Shown here one piece after another: positions 20,289 to 28,565 of a DNA stretch of 64,000 nt (positions within the stretch are counted from its first letter, which is position 1; every line of letters starts with the position of its first letter). Source of the DNA: Shouchella tritolerans (GTDB lineage Bacteria; Bacillota; Bacilli; Bacillales; Bacillaceae_D); NCBI RefSeq assembly GCF_025770735.1, contig NZ_JAODPB010000002.1, positions 682,001 through 746,000 of the forward strand, given 5' to 3'. The notes beneath the pieces were generated by a model, which did no database searches, was not told the DNA's origin, and worked only from the letters and a program-made list of their open reading frames with translations. Both the position numbers and the translations under genes were made by a program.

Positions 20289-21809
20289 ATGCCTAAACAA
20301 AGCAAACAAGGCCGTCTTGAACGAAAAATCCGTAAACAAACACGTTCAAGCGCGAAGACGCTGGAAGAGCTCCTTGACTTGTGTCGGCGATCAAATGATT
20401 TTCATTCCTTTAAACAAGCGGACGACAATCCTTTTGAGATTTATTATTTTTCATCGATCGTCAAACCCAAAGTCATCCATGAAGAGATTTTGCCGGCTCT
20501 TGCCAATAAGCAACTTAAAACGCTCGTTGGTTTAAAAGAAGCAATCAGAGTAGAAAAAACGAAAATTGAACATCATTTAGCCAAAATTGAACAAGCTTTA
20601 ATGCGCGGAGAAGTCCTTATCTGTCTTCAACAGGCGCCGACAGAAGCGTTGCTTGTCCCAGCAGAGCAAGCTGAAACTCGTTCGATCAATCCACCTGAAG
20701 TTGAGTTTAGTGTAGTTGGACCAAAAGAAGCGTTTGTTGAACCGCTGTCTACAAATATAAACTTAGTGCGCAGGCGTCTGCCGATTCCAGACCTTGTCAT
20801 AACCGAAAGGATTGTTGGCCATTTAAGTAAAACAAAAGTAGCGATTCTACATATAGATGGCATTACAAACAGTCAAGTCGTACAAACGGTTACACAACGC
20901 ATTGAAGATATCGGCTTTGATGAAATTGTCGATAGTTCTTATATCGCGCAATTGATTTCAGACAACTCCAATTCGATTTTTCCACAACTGATTGATACTG
21001 AACGCCCCGACCGGGTTGCAGCGATGCTTGCCGAAGGAAAAGTTGCCGTAATTGTTGATGGCTCGCCTCATGCACTTACCGGGCCAACTTCGTTTGTTGA
21101 ATTCTTTTCTGCTTTTGAAGATTATTTTTTGCCATGGCCGCTCGCATCTGCTTTTCGCCTTATCCGACTATGTGCTGTATTGTTTTCGATTTTGTCGACA
21201 GCCTTATATGTGGCTGTGATGACCTACCATTATGAAATGATTCCGACACAACTGCTGCACACACTCGTTTCGTCGCGGAGCGGGATTCCCTTTCCGCCTA
21301 TTTTTGAGGCATTGATCCTTGAAGTTGTCATTGAGTTGCTACGAGAGGCAGGAGCGCGATTGCCGAATAAAATTGGGCAAACGATTGGGATCGTTGGCGG
21401 CATTGTAATCGGAACAGCCGCTGTCGAAGCAGGACTTACAAGCAATATTCTCTTAATCATTGTTGCATTGACTGCGCTTGCTTCCTTTACGACACCTATT
21501 TACCAAATGGGTAATACGATCCGCTTGATTCGTTTTCCTTTTATTCTTGCCGCCCAGTGGCTTGGCTTTTTAGGGGTAGCGGCTTGTTTCGCCCTCATAC
21601 TAAGCCATCTACTCGTTTTAACTTCTCTTGGACAACCTTATTTAGCGCCGATTTATCCGTTAAGAGCAATCGATTTGAAAGACTCCTTTTTTAGGTTGCC
21701 GTTTAACAAACAGAAAAAGCGCCCCATTAGTGTGCGAGCCAAGAAACGCAAGCGCTTTAGTTCCAGCCACGATGGCAATCATCTAAAAAAGAGCGATATC
21801 GAGGAGTAA
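20289..21809 (+). CDS. Spore germination protein, GerA family (A subunit), operon 1
   Basis: Inner-membrane germinant receptor subunit of about 506 residues. The cytosolic N-terminal half contains the family motifs ILHIDGITNSQVVQTVTQRI and TERPDRVAAMLAEGKVAVIVDGSPHALTGPTSF; the C-terminal half has about five hydrophobic segments, including FPPIFEALILEVVIELLREAGARLPNKIGQTIGIVGGIVIGTAAV. The tail is highly basic. GerA proteins assemble with B and C subunits and form the ion channel opened by germinants. Start ATG 20289 has GGAG eight bases upstream; the ATG at 20283 is too close and an upstream ATG overlaps the promoter. The B gene follows by 18 bp. Confidence 0.94.
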   Translation: MPKQSKQGRLERKIRKQTRSSAKTLEELLDLCRRSNDFHSFKQADDNPFEIYYFSSIVKPKVIHEEILPALANKQLKTLVGLKEAIRVEKTKIEHHLAKIEQALMRGEVLICLQQAPTEALLVPAEQAETRSINPPEVEFSVVGPKEAFVEPLSTNINLVRRRLPIPDLVITERIVGHLSKTKVAILHIDGITNSQVVQTVTQRIEDIGFDEIVDSSYIAQLISDNSNSIFPQLIDTERPDRVAAMLAEGKVAVIVDGSPHALTGPTSFVEFFSAFEDYFLPWPLASAFRLIRLCAVLFSILSTALYVAVMTYHYEMIPTQLLHTLVSSRSGIPFPPIFEALILEVVIELLREAGARLPNKIGQTIGIVGGIVIGTAAVEAGLTSNILLIIVALTALASFTTPIYQMGNTIRLIRFPFILAAQWLGFLGVAACFALILSHLLVLTSLGQPYLAPIYPLRAIDLKDSFFRLPFNKQKKRPISVRAKKRKRFSSSHDGNHLKKSDIEE

Positions 21810-21827
21810 AAAAAGGAGTGCCCGATT

Positions 21828-22940
21828 ATGCCAGCTACACACACTCAAGGCCCCAGTGAAAGTCGGCTGCTTTCGCCGTTTTTCAGCTTTTTTATCGTTG
21901 TCGGCGCCCAGATCAGCGTTGGCGTCCTAGGTTTTGAGCGAATTATCGCTACGTTTTCGGGCCAAGACGCTTGGTTATCTGTATTGCTGGCAGGGATGAC
22001 TGTCCATGTGCTCGTATGGTTTCTATACGGCATATTGAAGCGAGGAAACGGAGACCTTGTTGCGATCCACAAAGCCGTGTTTGGAAAAGCAGTTGGTGGT
22101 TTGCTAAACCTTTATTTTATCGGCTATTTTGCCTTGCTCGCTTACACGGTTATTCGTACGTATATTGAGATTATCCAAATGTGGATGTTTGTCGAAGTGT
22201 ATGTATGGGTGTTGTTTTTGCTACTTGTCTGTCTTGCCTATTCTTATGTAACAAATGGATTGCGTGTCGTTGTCGGCCTTTGTGTGATTGGGCTATTTCT
22301 ATCAGCCCCATTGCTTTTGGCGAATTACTTTGCATTTACACATGCGAATGTTAGCAATCTGTTTCCTGTGTTTGAACATTCACCGCAGGCACTTCTCCTC
22401 GGCAGCAAAGCAATGACCCTTAATATGCTCGGGTTTGAGGTTTTATTGGTTGCCTATCCATTTTTAAAAAACGGTCCTGCATCACAAAAATGGAGCCATA
22501 TTGCGGTCTTTACGACCACTCTTATCTACACGTTTGCGATTGTGTTAACGACTATCTATTTTAATCAAAATCAACTTAATCAAACGATTTGGGCCACGAT
22601 TACATTATGGAAAGTCGTCGATTTGTCCGTCATCGAACGGTTTGAGTACATTGGTATTTCGATTTGGCTATTTGTCGTGTTGCCTACCATTTGCTTGCTG
22701 CTTTGGGCGGCGAGCCGTATTGCAAACCAAGCCTTCTCCATCAAGCAACGCACAGCATTACGTCTGCTAATTGTCTTGCTGTTTGTTTGCTCCTTTTTCG
22801 TCGTAGGGCGTAAAGAAGTCAATCAATTAAATGATGTGACAGCCGCAATCGGCTTTTGGACCATTATCACTTACATCCCGTTCTTATACATTGCCCAAAA
22901 AGTAAAGCTTGCTGTCGTTAAAGGAGGGAGCAAACGATGA
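21828..22940 (+). CDS. Spore germination protein, GerB family (B subunit), operon 1
   Basis: Integral membrane protein of about 370 residues with around ten helices, related to amino-acid permeases (APC superfamily) and thought to bind the germinant. The N-terminal SPFFSFFIVVGAQISVGVLGFERIIA and the following helices match the endospore germination permease family. AAAAGGAG precedes the ATG. The stop overlaps the ATG of the C subunit (ATGA). Confidence 0.93.
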   Translation: MPATHTQGPSESRLLSPFFSFFIVVGAQISVGVLGFERIIATFSGQDAWLSVLLAGMTVHVLVWFLYGILKRGNGDLVAIHKAVFGKAVGGLLNLYFIGYFALLAYTVIRTYIEIIQMWMFVEVYVWVLFLLLVCLAYSYVTNGLRVVVGLCVIGLFLSAPLLLANYFAFTHANVSNLFPVFEHSPQALLLGSKAMTLNMLGFEVLLVAYPFLKNGPASQKWSHIAVFTTTLIYTFAIVLTTIYFNQNQLNQTIWATITLWKVVDLSVIERFEYIGISIWLFVVLPTICLLLWAASRIANQAFSIKQRTALRLLIVLLFVCSFFVVGRKEVNQLNDVTAAIGFWTIITYIPFLYIAQKVKLAVVKGGSKR

Positions 22941-24010
22941 AAAAATGGCTGCTTGCCTTTTGCTGCGTTTTACTGCTAGTAGGATGCGCGCCTCGTACAA
23001 AAGTGATTGAAGACATTCAGCTCATTCAAGCAATTGGCTATGATTATGTGAATAAAAACGAATTCAGGAGCGTAGCCAGTTCACTCATCGTCCTTCCTAG
23101 CGAGGAAACGCTGCCGCAAACGAAAGTATTTACTGCTACCGGAAATACTTCGCGGATCACACGCAAAAAAATGCAAACAGAGTCTTCCAAATACATGGTT
23201 GTCGGCCGGATTGGGCTCATGTTGTTTCAAGATCGCCTTGCAGAAGACGGCATTTTTTATTTTTTAAATGTCCACCAACGGGATTCAATGATCGGACGCA
23301 ATCTCCGCCCGGCAATTGTTGAAGGAAAAACACTCGACTTACTTTCCGAAAATTACCATTTGGACACGACTGTTTATCAATATTTAAATGAATTACTTGA
23401 ACAGAGTGAACGGGAAATTTACCCACGTGTCACACTGCATACCGCCTTATACCAATATTACGCAGAAGGCACTGATATGTTTTTGCCCATCATTAAAGGC
23501 AATGGTGATCACGCTCGTGTAACAGGCCTGGCATTGTTTAAAAAGGACCGTTATATCGATAAGCTGAATGTCCGTGAAGCTTCCTTTTTTAAGTTGCTTT
23601 CAGAACCGTTCCGCGGTGGGTTTTACCAAGTTCAAATTAACAGCGATTCGTTTGCAAACCTTGAGAATGTCCAAGCAACACCTCACTACACGATTACCAA
23701 AGACGATAACGGCTTACATGCTTCTATTCTCGTCTACATAAAAGGCGTTGTTAGTGAAAGTGGCGACTTAAGCATGAGTGCCAAAGACCTCGCTAAAATA
23801 AAAGAGCTCGGTATTCAACAGTTCGAAGAGCAAATGCGAACACTAGTCAACAGGTTCCAACAGCACGGCATCGACCCGATTGGCCTTGGCGACGTGGCCA
23901 GAAGCAAAATCCGCCATTTGAATATGGAACAATGGCATGACACCTACCCATCTCTTGATATTGATGTCAACGTCGATCTAACCGTGATCGGAAGCGGCAT
24001 TACAGATTAA
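22937..24010 (+). CDS. Spore germination lipoprotein, GerC family (C subunit), operon 1
   Basis: Lipoprotein of 357 residues: signal peptide 1-16 with lipobox LLVGC (Cys 17) followed by APRTKVIEDIQLIQAIGYDY, the GerC start. Mid-protein segments (ESSKYMVVGRIGLMLFQDRLAEDGI, TGLALFKKDRYIDKLNVREASFFKLL) and the C-terminal region are family-typical. It anchors on the outer face of the spore inner membrane and is needed for receptor function. No terminator is obvious directly downstream; a small convergent gene follows. Confidence 0.93.
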   Translation: MKKWLLAFCCVLLLVGCAPRTKVIEDIQLIQAIGYDYVNKNEFRSVASSLIVLPSEETLPQTKVFTATGNTSRITRKKMQTESSKYMVVGRIGLMLFQDRLAEDGIFYFLNVHQRDSMIGRNLRPAIVEGKTLDLLSENYHLDTTVYQYLNELLEQSEREIYPRVTLHTALYQYYAEGTDMFLPIIKGNGDHARVTGLALFKKDRYIDKLNVREASFFKLLSEPFRGGFYQVQINSDSFANLENVQATPHYTITKDDNGLHASILVYIKGVVSESGDLSMSAKDLAKIKELGIQQFEEQMRTLVNRFQQHGIDPIGLGDVARSKIRHLNMEQWHDTYPSLDIDVNVDLTVIGSGITD

Positions 24011-24052
24011 AGCGCAAAAATCGTATCTGGTCTTTGGATACAGCTTGTTGAT

Positions 24053-24262
24053 TTAATAAACTGCAACTAAAAAATCGCTCTTACTGTATACTCGGATTGG
24101 AATATCAGGATACTCTTTTTTTAAAGAAGGAATTTGTTGCAACGCTTTTTCCTTTTTCTTGTAATACTCAGGCTTGCCTACCCGCTGCCCAGCTTCATCA
24201 ATTAGCGTAATCAGCCACATTGCCTCAAACACGTCGTATGTGATTTCAATTCTGCTATCCAT
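24053..24262 (-). CDS. Small hypothetical protein, 69 residues
   Basis: Acidic/aromatic beta-rich peptide (MDSRIEITYDVFEAMWLITLIDEAGQRVGKPEYYKKK), soluble, no motif recognised. Good ribosome binding site GGAGG before the ATG. It converges on the gerC gene of operon 1 and lies beyond a bidirectional terminator, so it should have its own promoter. Confidence 0.65.
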   Translation of the reverse strand: MDSRIEITYDVFEAMWLITLIDEAGQRVGKPEYYKKKEKALQQIPSLKKEYPDIPIRVYSKSDFLVAVY

Positions 24263-24310
24263 AAAAACAAGCCTCCGTTTATTTATTGATACTGTTTCAT
24301 TTCATTGTAG

Positions 24311-24350
24311 CAAAAAAGCAAGAAAAATGTCGATTTTTCTTGCTTTTTTG
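24311..24350. terminator. Bidirectional terminator
   Basis: 17-bp stem CAAAAAAGCAAGAAAAA with a 6-nt loop; U-tracts in both orientations. It lies between the 69-residue gene and the small RNA locus. Confidence 0.75.
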
Positions 24351-24384
24351 TTCCTACTTTGATTAAGAAAATGGATCCTGCAAG

Positions 24385-24453
24385 CAAAAAAACCTTTGCC
24401 ACACTGGCAAAGGTCAAAGAAAAATGTTGAAAAGGGATAAGGGGGATCTTACA
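24385..24453 (-). ncRNA. Predicted Fur-regulated small RNA (FsrA-like)
   Basis: A strong promoter reads on the minus strand: TTGACA (24483-24488), 17 bp, TATCAT (24460-24465). Spacer and -10 form a Fur-box-like palindrome (GAATGATATTCATTATC). The transcript, about 70 nt, opens with AAGATCCCCCTTATCCC, a C-rich single-stranded patch, and ends in a terminator ACCTTTGCCA/TGGCAAAGGT (24392-24414) with six U. There is no credible start codon with ribosome binding site. Fur control, size and C-rich seed match the iron-sparing RNA FsrA of Bacillus; homology is inferred from layout, not alignment. Confidence 0.68.
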
Positions 24454-24459
24454 AATCAA

Positions 24460-24488
24460 ATGATAATGAATATCATTCTCATTGTCAA
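24460..24488 (-). promoter_or_regulatory. Promoter with overlapping Fur box
   Basis: TTGACA-N17-TATCAT on the minus strand, with the AT-rich inverted repeat around GATAATGAATATCATTCTC (24462-24480) matching the Fur box consensus GATAATGATAATCATTATC well. Iron repression is inferred. Confidence 0.65.
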
Positions 24489-24546
24489 GTCTTTTTTTGT
24501 GAGCATCCTCTCTAAATGCCTGTTGCTGCTTCCTCCCCTTTAATCT

Positions 24547-24611
24547 AAAAAAGGAGCTGTCTAAAGTCAGCTCCAATCATGGCTCACCCTACTACCAGAA
24601 AGAAGGGAGAT
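24547..24611 (-). ncRNA. Second predicted short transcript upstream of the Fur-box RNA
   Basis: Minus strand promoter TTTACA (24641-24646), 17 bp, TATAAT (24618-24623) followed about 40 nt later by a terminator GGAGCTG/CAGCTCC (24553-24574) and six T. The transcript would be about 65 nt. It includes CTCCCTTCTTTCTGG and could form a small CCCT/AGGG hairpin. An 11-codon frame starts at the ATG within it but is too short to weigh. Could be a small RNA or an attenuated leader. Confidence 0.45.
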
Positions 24612-24649
24612 AATGGTATTATAGCGAACAATGTTTTTGTTGTAAACAA

Positions 24650-24673
24650 AAAAGTTTCCCTAAGGAAACTTTT
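24650..24673 (-). terminator. Terminator of the oxidoreductase gene
   Basis: Stem AAAAGTTTCC/GGAAACTTTT, 4-nt loop, U-rich tail on the minus strand, about 37 bp after the stop codon. Confidence 0.75.
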
Positions 24674-24709
24674 CGTTCATCTCACTCTATTTCTTTTCCA
24701 AATCATTCA

Positions 24710-25696
24710 TTATGCTTCATGATCAGCCGCAAATACAATATTTGCTGACTGTCTTGCTTTTTCAAATACTTGCATAACAGCATAAGAATGTTTCAGTAAT
24801 TCCTCGCAACGGTCATAGTGCTGTTTGTCAAAGATGTCTTTAAATGCAAGAAGTTCATAATACATCAGGTTACTGCTCGTTTGTTCATTCAAATTGATTT
24901 CTTGATCTTCTAAATGCACGCTCACATTGCGACATCCATTTGCACCATTTTCTACATGAATGTAGCCTTTTTCTCCTTGAATCAAAACGAAATTTTTGCT
25001 TCTTGTATCTTTAGCGCCTACACACTCGGCAACCAAATCACGGTATTTTAATACGACTACTCCTGAAGTGTCGATTCCATTTGGATGTTTGTTTGCTGTG
25101 TAGGTAACGGACTCAGGCGCTCCAAATAAATGAAGGACAAAATGAAGATTGTAAATATTGATATCGGCTAATGCACCACCAGAAAATTGTGGATTGAACA
25201 CATTTGGAGTTTCACCAGCCTTTAACCGATCATAGCGGCTAGAATATTGACTATAATTACATTGAATGAGTTTGAGCTGGCCTAATTTGCCAATCTGTTC
25301 TTTAATGAGTTGAAAATTTGGCAAATGAATCGTCGTAATTGCTTCAAACACCATTAACTGCTTTTCACGAGCAAGTTCCATCACTTGTTCTGATTCTCTC
25401 ACGGTCGACGTAAATGGCTTTTCACAGATGACGTGTTTTCCACTTTGTAATGCCTGATACGTATGGCTAAAATGGAAACTGTTCGGCGAAGCTACGTAAA
25501 TAAAGTCGATTGCTGGATCAGCAAACATGTTTACTAAATCAGTGTAAATCGTCGTTATCTTGTGTTTCTCAGCTAATGGCTTCGCCGTTTCTTTTTTACG
25601 GGAGTACATGGCAACACATTCAGCGCCGTCTATGTCTTTTAAAGCGGATAAAAATAAATCTACAATCGAACCAGTGCCAATCGTTCCTATCTTCAT
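24710..25696 (-). CDS. Gfo/Idh/MocA family NAD(P)-dependent oxidoreductase
   Basis: 328 residues. N-terminal Rossmann fold KIGTIGTGSIVDLFLSAL, then YVASPNSFHFSHTYQALQSGKHVICEKPFT with the conserved EKP Lys, and a C-terminal alpha/beta domain with GGALADINIYNLHFVLHLFG (active-site D and H). Family members oxidise sugars or inositols; the specific substrate is not readable. AGGAGG precedes the ATG. It is a single-gene unit between two terminators. Confidence 0.92.
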   Translation of the reverse strand: MKIGTIGTGSIVDLFLSALKDIDGAECVAMYSRKKETAKPLAEKHKITTIYTDLVNMFADPAIDFIYVASPNSFHFSHTYQALQSGKHVICEKPFTSTVRESEQVMELAREKQLMVFEAITTIHLPNFQLIKEQIGKLGQLKLIQCNYSQYSSRYDRLKAGETPNVFNPQFSGGALADINIYNLHFVLHLFGAPESVTYTANKHPNGIDTSGVVVLKYRDLVAECVGAKDTRSKNFVLIQGEKGYIHVENGANGCRNVSVHLEDQEINLNEQTSSNLMYYELLAFKDIFDKQHYDRCEELLKHSYAVMQVFEKARQSANIVFAADHEA

Positions 25697-25726
25697 CTTG
25701 TTCCTCCCTGATAAGTTTTCGTTTCG

Positions 25727-25752
25727 AAAAGCCCGCTCGTAAGCGGGCTTTT
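25727..25752 (-). terminator. Terminator of ypsC
   Basis: AAAAGCCCGCT/AGCGGGCTTTT with loop CGTA, 8 bp after the ypsC stop codon. Confidence 0.88.
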
Positions 25753-25759
25753 ATTAAAG

Positions 25760-26899
25760 CTAGTCGTTTTTGGGTGGGCGTGGCCCAAAAAATTGATAGA
25801 AGTCTGTCTTAATGTTGCCGTTGTAAAGTTTGCGTTTTTTGTTTGCTTTTTTGCCATATAGCTGTTCAAACTCCTCATGAGAAGTCAAAACATAAACAGA
25901 CCACGTATCATGTAAAGCCATGACTTGTCCCATTTCTTTATACAAATGCTCGACCTCTTGTTGCTCTCCTAACCGTTCACCATAGGGGGGATTGCCAACT
26001 AAAATCCCGTACGGGCGCTTATGGCGAAAATCTTTCATTTGCATTTGTTTAAATTGGATGACATCGCCTAACCCAGCTTCCATTGCATTCCCCTTTGCCA
26101 GTTCGACTGCACGGTGGTCAATATCAGATCCGATTATATCAAGAGGCTGGTCATAATTAGCTAAATCCTCAACTTCTTCGCGCGCTCGTCTCCACCGCTC
26201 TTCACCAATCCAGTGCCACTCCTCAGATACGAAATCACGATTAAACCCTGGTGCAATGTTCTGGCCGATCATAGCCGCTTCGATCGCAAGCGTGCCCGAA
26301 CCGCAAAAAGGATCTGCAAAAGGGCGATCTTTCGTCCATGTCGTTAATTGGACCATCGCCGCAGCAAGCGTCTCTTTTAACGGCGCCTGATTATGTAAAG
26401 CACGGTATCCCCGCTTATGCAAACCAGTTCCGCTTGCATCTAATGTTAATGTAGCTACATCTTTTAATAGCGCCACTTCTATTCGGTATAGCGGCCCATT
26501 TTCATCAAACCAGCTACGTTTATAGCGTTTTTTTAAGTTTTCGACGACTGCTTTCTTTACAATCGCTTGGCAATCTGAAACACTAAATAGCTTCGATTTG
26601 ACAGAGCGCCCAATAACAGGAAATTCCGCATGAGGCGGCAACAAATCCGCCCACGGGAGCGCCTTTGTTTTCTCAAATAATTCATCAAATGTCATGGCTT
26701 TAAATTCGCCAATGCGGACTTTGATCCGATCGGCTGTGCGCAACCATAAATTTGCCCTCGGAATCGCTTCAACTGCTGCTTCAAACAACACACGGCCGTT
26801 TTCAACTGTTACGTTTTCATAGCCGAGCTGGCGTATTTCCCTTGCGGCAATTGCTTCCAGCCCCATTGTGGTTGTGGCAATGAGCGTCACTTTTTTCAT
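25760..26899 (-). CDS. ypsC: 23S rRNA guanine-N2 methyltransferase-like protein (RlmL type, THUMP domain)
   Basis: 379 residues. An N-terminal THUMP RNA-binding domain (about 1-160, opening LIATTTMGLEAIAAREIRQLGYENVTVENGRV) is followed by a SAM-dependent methyltransferase domain with ADPFCGSGTLAIEAAMIGQNIAPG and the N2-guanine motif NPPYGERL (about residue 304). It matches Bacillus YpsC and the N-terminal part of E. coli RlmKL. Position beside rnpB and gpsB is the conserved Bacillus arrangement. A small membrane protein gene lies 33 bp upstream on the same strand. Confidence 0.93.
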   Translation of the reverse strand: MKKVTLIATTTMGLEAIAAREIRQLGYENVTVENGRVLFEAAVEAIPRANLWLRTADRIKVRIGEFKAMTFDELFEKTKALPWADLLPPHAEFPVIGRSVKSKLFSVSDCQAIVKKAVVENLKKRYKRSWFDENGPLYRIEVALLKDVATLTLDASGTGLHKRGYRALHNQAPLKETLAAAMVQLTTWTKDRPFADPFCGSGTLAIEAAMIGQNIAPGFNRDFVSEEWHWIGEERWRRAREEVEDLANYDQPLDIIGSDIDHRAVELAKGNAMEAGLGDVIQFKQMQMKDFRHKRPYGILVGNPPYGERLGEQQEVEHLYKEMGQVMALHDTWSVYVLTSHEEFEQLYGKKANKKRKLYNGNIKTDFYQFFGPRPPKND

Positions 26900-26932
26900 C
26901 GTTCATGCCCCTTTCTCTTATCTTCACTGGCG

Positions 26933-27196
26933 CTAATGCCATAAATAGCCGCCTTGCGTATAAGCAAAAACAGCTCCTGCAATAGCGATGACGCCGAAAG
27001 CAAACATTAAAAATGTCGCAAGCTTTTGCGTACGTAAGGAGCGGTGGTACAAAAAGACAATCAGCATGTATAACGCAAAAAACAAGACAAGGAATATCCC
27101 ACCTGCAAGTAAATCACCTTGAATCGCAAAGCCAATTCCAGTTAACAGGAAAAGCACAACGCCTATGAGATACATCGTTTTTGCTTGGTTGTCCAT
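26933..27196 (-). CDS. Small membrane protein, 87 residues
   Basis: Three hydrophobic segments (about 8-27, 31-50, 60-80) with a short basic loop between the second and third (YHRSLRTQK). Ribosome binding site GGAGG. Between rnpB and ypsC and probably cotranscribed with ypsC. Not recognised as a named family. Confidence 0.75.
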   Translation of the reverse strand: MDNQAKTMYLIGVVLFLLTGIGFAIQGDLLAGGIFLVLFFALYMLIVFLYHRSLRTQKLATFLMFAFGVIAIAGAVFAYTQGGYLWH

Positions 27197-27255
27197 TTTT
27201 CTTCCCTCCTGCCAAACAGTGTTCCCCGTTTATTCTAACAGATTCCATTAAAAAA

Positions 27256-27272
27256 AACCCTTGTAAAGGGTT
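27256..27272 (-). terminator. Terminator of rnpB
   Basis: AACCCTT-GTA-AAGGGTT followed by eight T on the minus strand, immediately 3' of the RNase P RNA. Confidence 0.85.
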
Positions 27273-27274
27273 TT

Positions 27275-27706
27275 GGCTCGCTTATAACGATCATCTCCAT
27301 GCCATCGATAAGCCATGTTCTGTACCTTTGTACTACAAACGGTGATGAGCCTCGTACTCCGGCGACAACCATCTATCTACGAATTGCTTCGTTTTTTCAG
27401 TTCCGTTCATTTTCAGACTGAAAAATGCCCCTACCATTGTTTGGGTTTCTCGCTCGAGGGGTTTACCGCGTTCCACTCTGCCCGTTTCCAAGCAGACTAC
27501 GTCACTGTGGCACTTTCAAGGAGTGCATGCCTTATCCATTTGGACGTAGGCATCTCTCCTGCCGTCAGCTGCATGGCAGCTGCCCTAGCTTATGGATTGG
27601 CTAGGCACGAACACTACCGGCCTCTCAGCCGGTGCGAGCATGGACTTTCCTCTACGCATAAAATACGCAGCGGTTGTCTGAGGACATGTGTCTGTCATAA
27701 GCGACC
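27275..27706 (-). ncRNA. rnpB: RNase P RNA, class B
   Basis: Catalytic RNA of RNase P, which matures tRNA 5' ends. Minus strand shows the conserved blocks AGAGGAAAGTCCATGCTCGCAC, TAGTGTTCGTGCCTAGC, GACGGCAGG, CCTTGAAAGTGCCACAGTGACG, GTGGAACGCGGTAAACCCCTCGAGCGAGAAACCCAAA and TAGATAGATGGTTGTCGCC, in Bacillus order. The 5' end GGTCGCTTAT pairs with ATAAGCGAGCC at the 3' end (P1). At about 432 nt it is longer than the B. subtilis RNA (401 nt), with the extra bases in an extended P1. Ends are set by the promoter and P1 and may be off by a few bases. Confidence 0.96.
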
Positions 27707-27711
27707 TGTTC

Positions 27712-27740
27712 ATTTTAACACATTTGCGCCAACTTGGCAA
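27712..27740 (-). promoter_or_regulatory. Promoter of rnpB
   Basis: Minus strand TTGCCA (27735-27740), 17 bp, TAAAAT (27712-27717), placing the start near 27706, just past the end of the RNase HI-like gene. Confidence 0.65.
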
Positions 27741-27743
27741 TCA

Positions 27744-28145
27744 CTATTGAAATAACCGCTTTGGTTCACGTATGGCCAAACGTGCAAGCTCATCCGCTTT
27801 TTTGTTTTGTTTACTCGGCACCCACATAATAAAAAAAAGCTCCAGTTGTACAATTTTATCCAAAATGGAACAAAGATAGCCGGCATATGCTTCTGTTTTT
27901 ACATGGCGCTTTTCAATGCTGTCACTGACAAGCTTTGAATCCGTTCGTACCGACACTTGTTGCCATTCCTTTTGGAGGCATATATCTAGGGCAATATCAA
28001 CTGCGGCAAATTCAGCTTCATGGTTCGTTTTGTCACCAAGGTGAAAACGAAATTCTTGTGCAGCGCCGTCTTTTAAAAAAACAAGCCCAGCTCCAGACGG
28101 ACCTGGATTGCCAGCACTGGCGCCGTCCGTGTATACATGGATCAT
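27744..28145 (-). CDS. RNase HI-like protein (reverse-transcriptase-like/RNase H fold)
   Basis: 133 residues with the RNase H fold: IHVYTDGASAGNPGPSGAG (catalytic D7), TNHEAEFAAV (catalytic E near 45), VRTDSKLV (D69) and NKKADELA near the end. The four acidic positions are retained, so nuclease activity on RNA:DNA hybrids is plausible. Matches the YpeP-like family found near gpsB. The ATG overlaps the gpsB stop (TAATG), implying coupling; the rnpB promoter lies just past its stop. Confidence 0.87.
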   Translation of the reverse strand: MIHVYTDGASAGNPGPSGAGLVFLKDGAAQEFRFHLGDKTNHEAEFAAVDIALDICLQKEWQQVSVRTDSKLVSDSIEKRHVKTEAYAGYLCSILDKIVQLELFFIMWVPSKQNKKADELARLAIREPKRLFQ

Positions 28146-28462
28146 TACTCGTACATCTTGCTGCCAAACACTTTTTTCTCCAAGTTGGAAAGGCGTTGCA
28201 AAATGTCATAATTGGTGCTGCCAGCCGAAGGCGACGTAACGGTTTGGCTCCGTTGCGGGCGTTCTGTCTGCTTTTTTAAATCTTGTTTTAACAGTTCATT
28301 TTCTCGTTCAAGCTGCTCAATTTTTTTTTGGAATGCTTCATAATCTTGAATGACGGTATCGAGAAATTTATCGACTTCGTCTTGGTTGTACCCTCTCATG
28401 CTTTGTTTAAAATCTTTATCTAAGATTTCTTTTGCTGTAAGCCTAATCTCTATTTGGCTCAT
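28145..28462 (-). CDS. gpsB: Cell division regulator GpsB (DivIVA-like)
   Basis: 105 residues. The N-terminal DivIVA-like domain ([32 protein letters not shown]) binds membranes and penicillin-binding proteins; it continues into a coiled coil (about 30-75) and ends with a short trimerising segment ([17 protein letters not shown]). GpsB shuttles PBP1 between septum and side wall. Good ribosome binding site. Neighbours ypsA and the RNase HI-like gene keep the standard Bacillus order. Confidence 0.97.
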   Translation of the reverse strand: MSQIEIRLTAKEILDKDFKQSMRGYNQDEVDKFLDTVIQDYEAFQKKIEQLERENELLKQDLKKQTERPQRSQTVTSPSAGSTNYDILQRLSNLEKKVFGSKMYE

Positions 28463-28565
28463 CTCAGATCACCTCATGTCCTATTCCACGTTACTATCTA
28501 TTTTTTCAAAACTCGCCGCTAAAGTCAATTTAAACCGAGGTAATTCACAAACTTTTACAACGGTT

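Noticed and set aside
24283-24576. 97-codon minus-strand frame
   Set aside because: It runs through two terminators, a promoter and the Fur box, has no ribosome binding site, and its composition is not protein-like; the region is better explained by small RNAs.
27315-27755. 146-codon plus-strand frame
   Set aside because: Antisense to RNase P RNA; the conserved RNA blocks explain the sequence.
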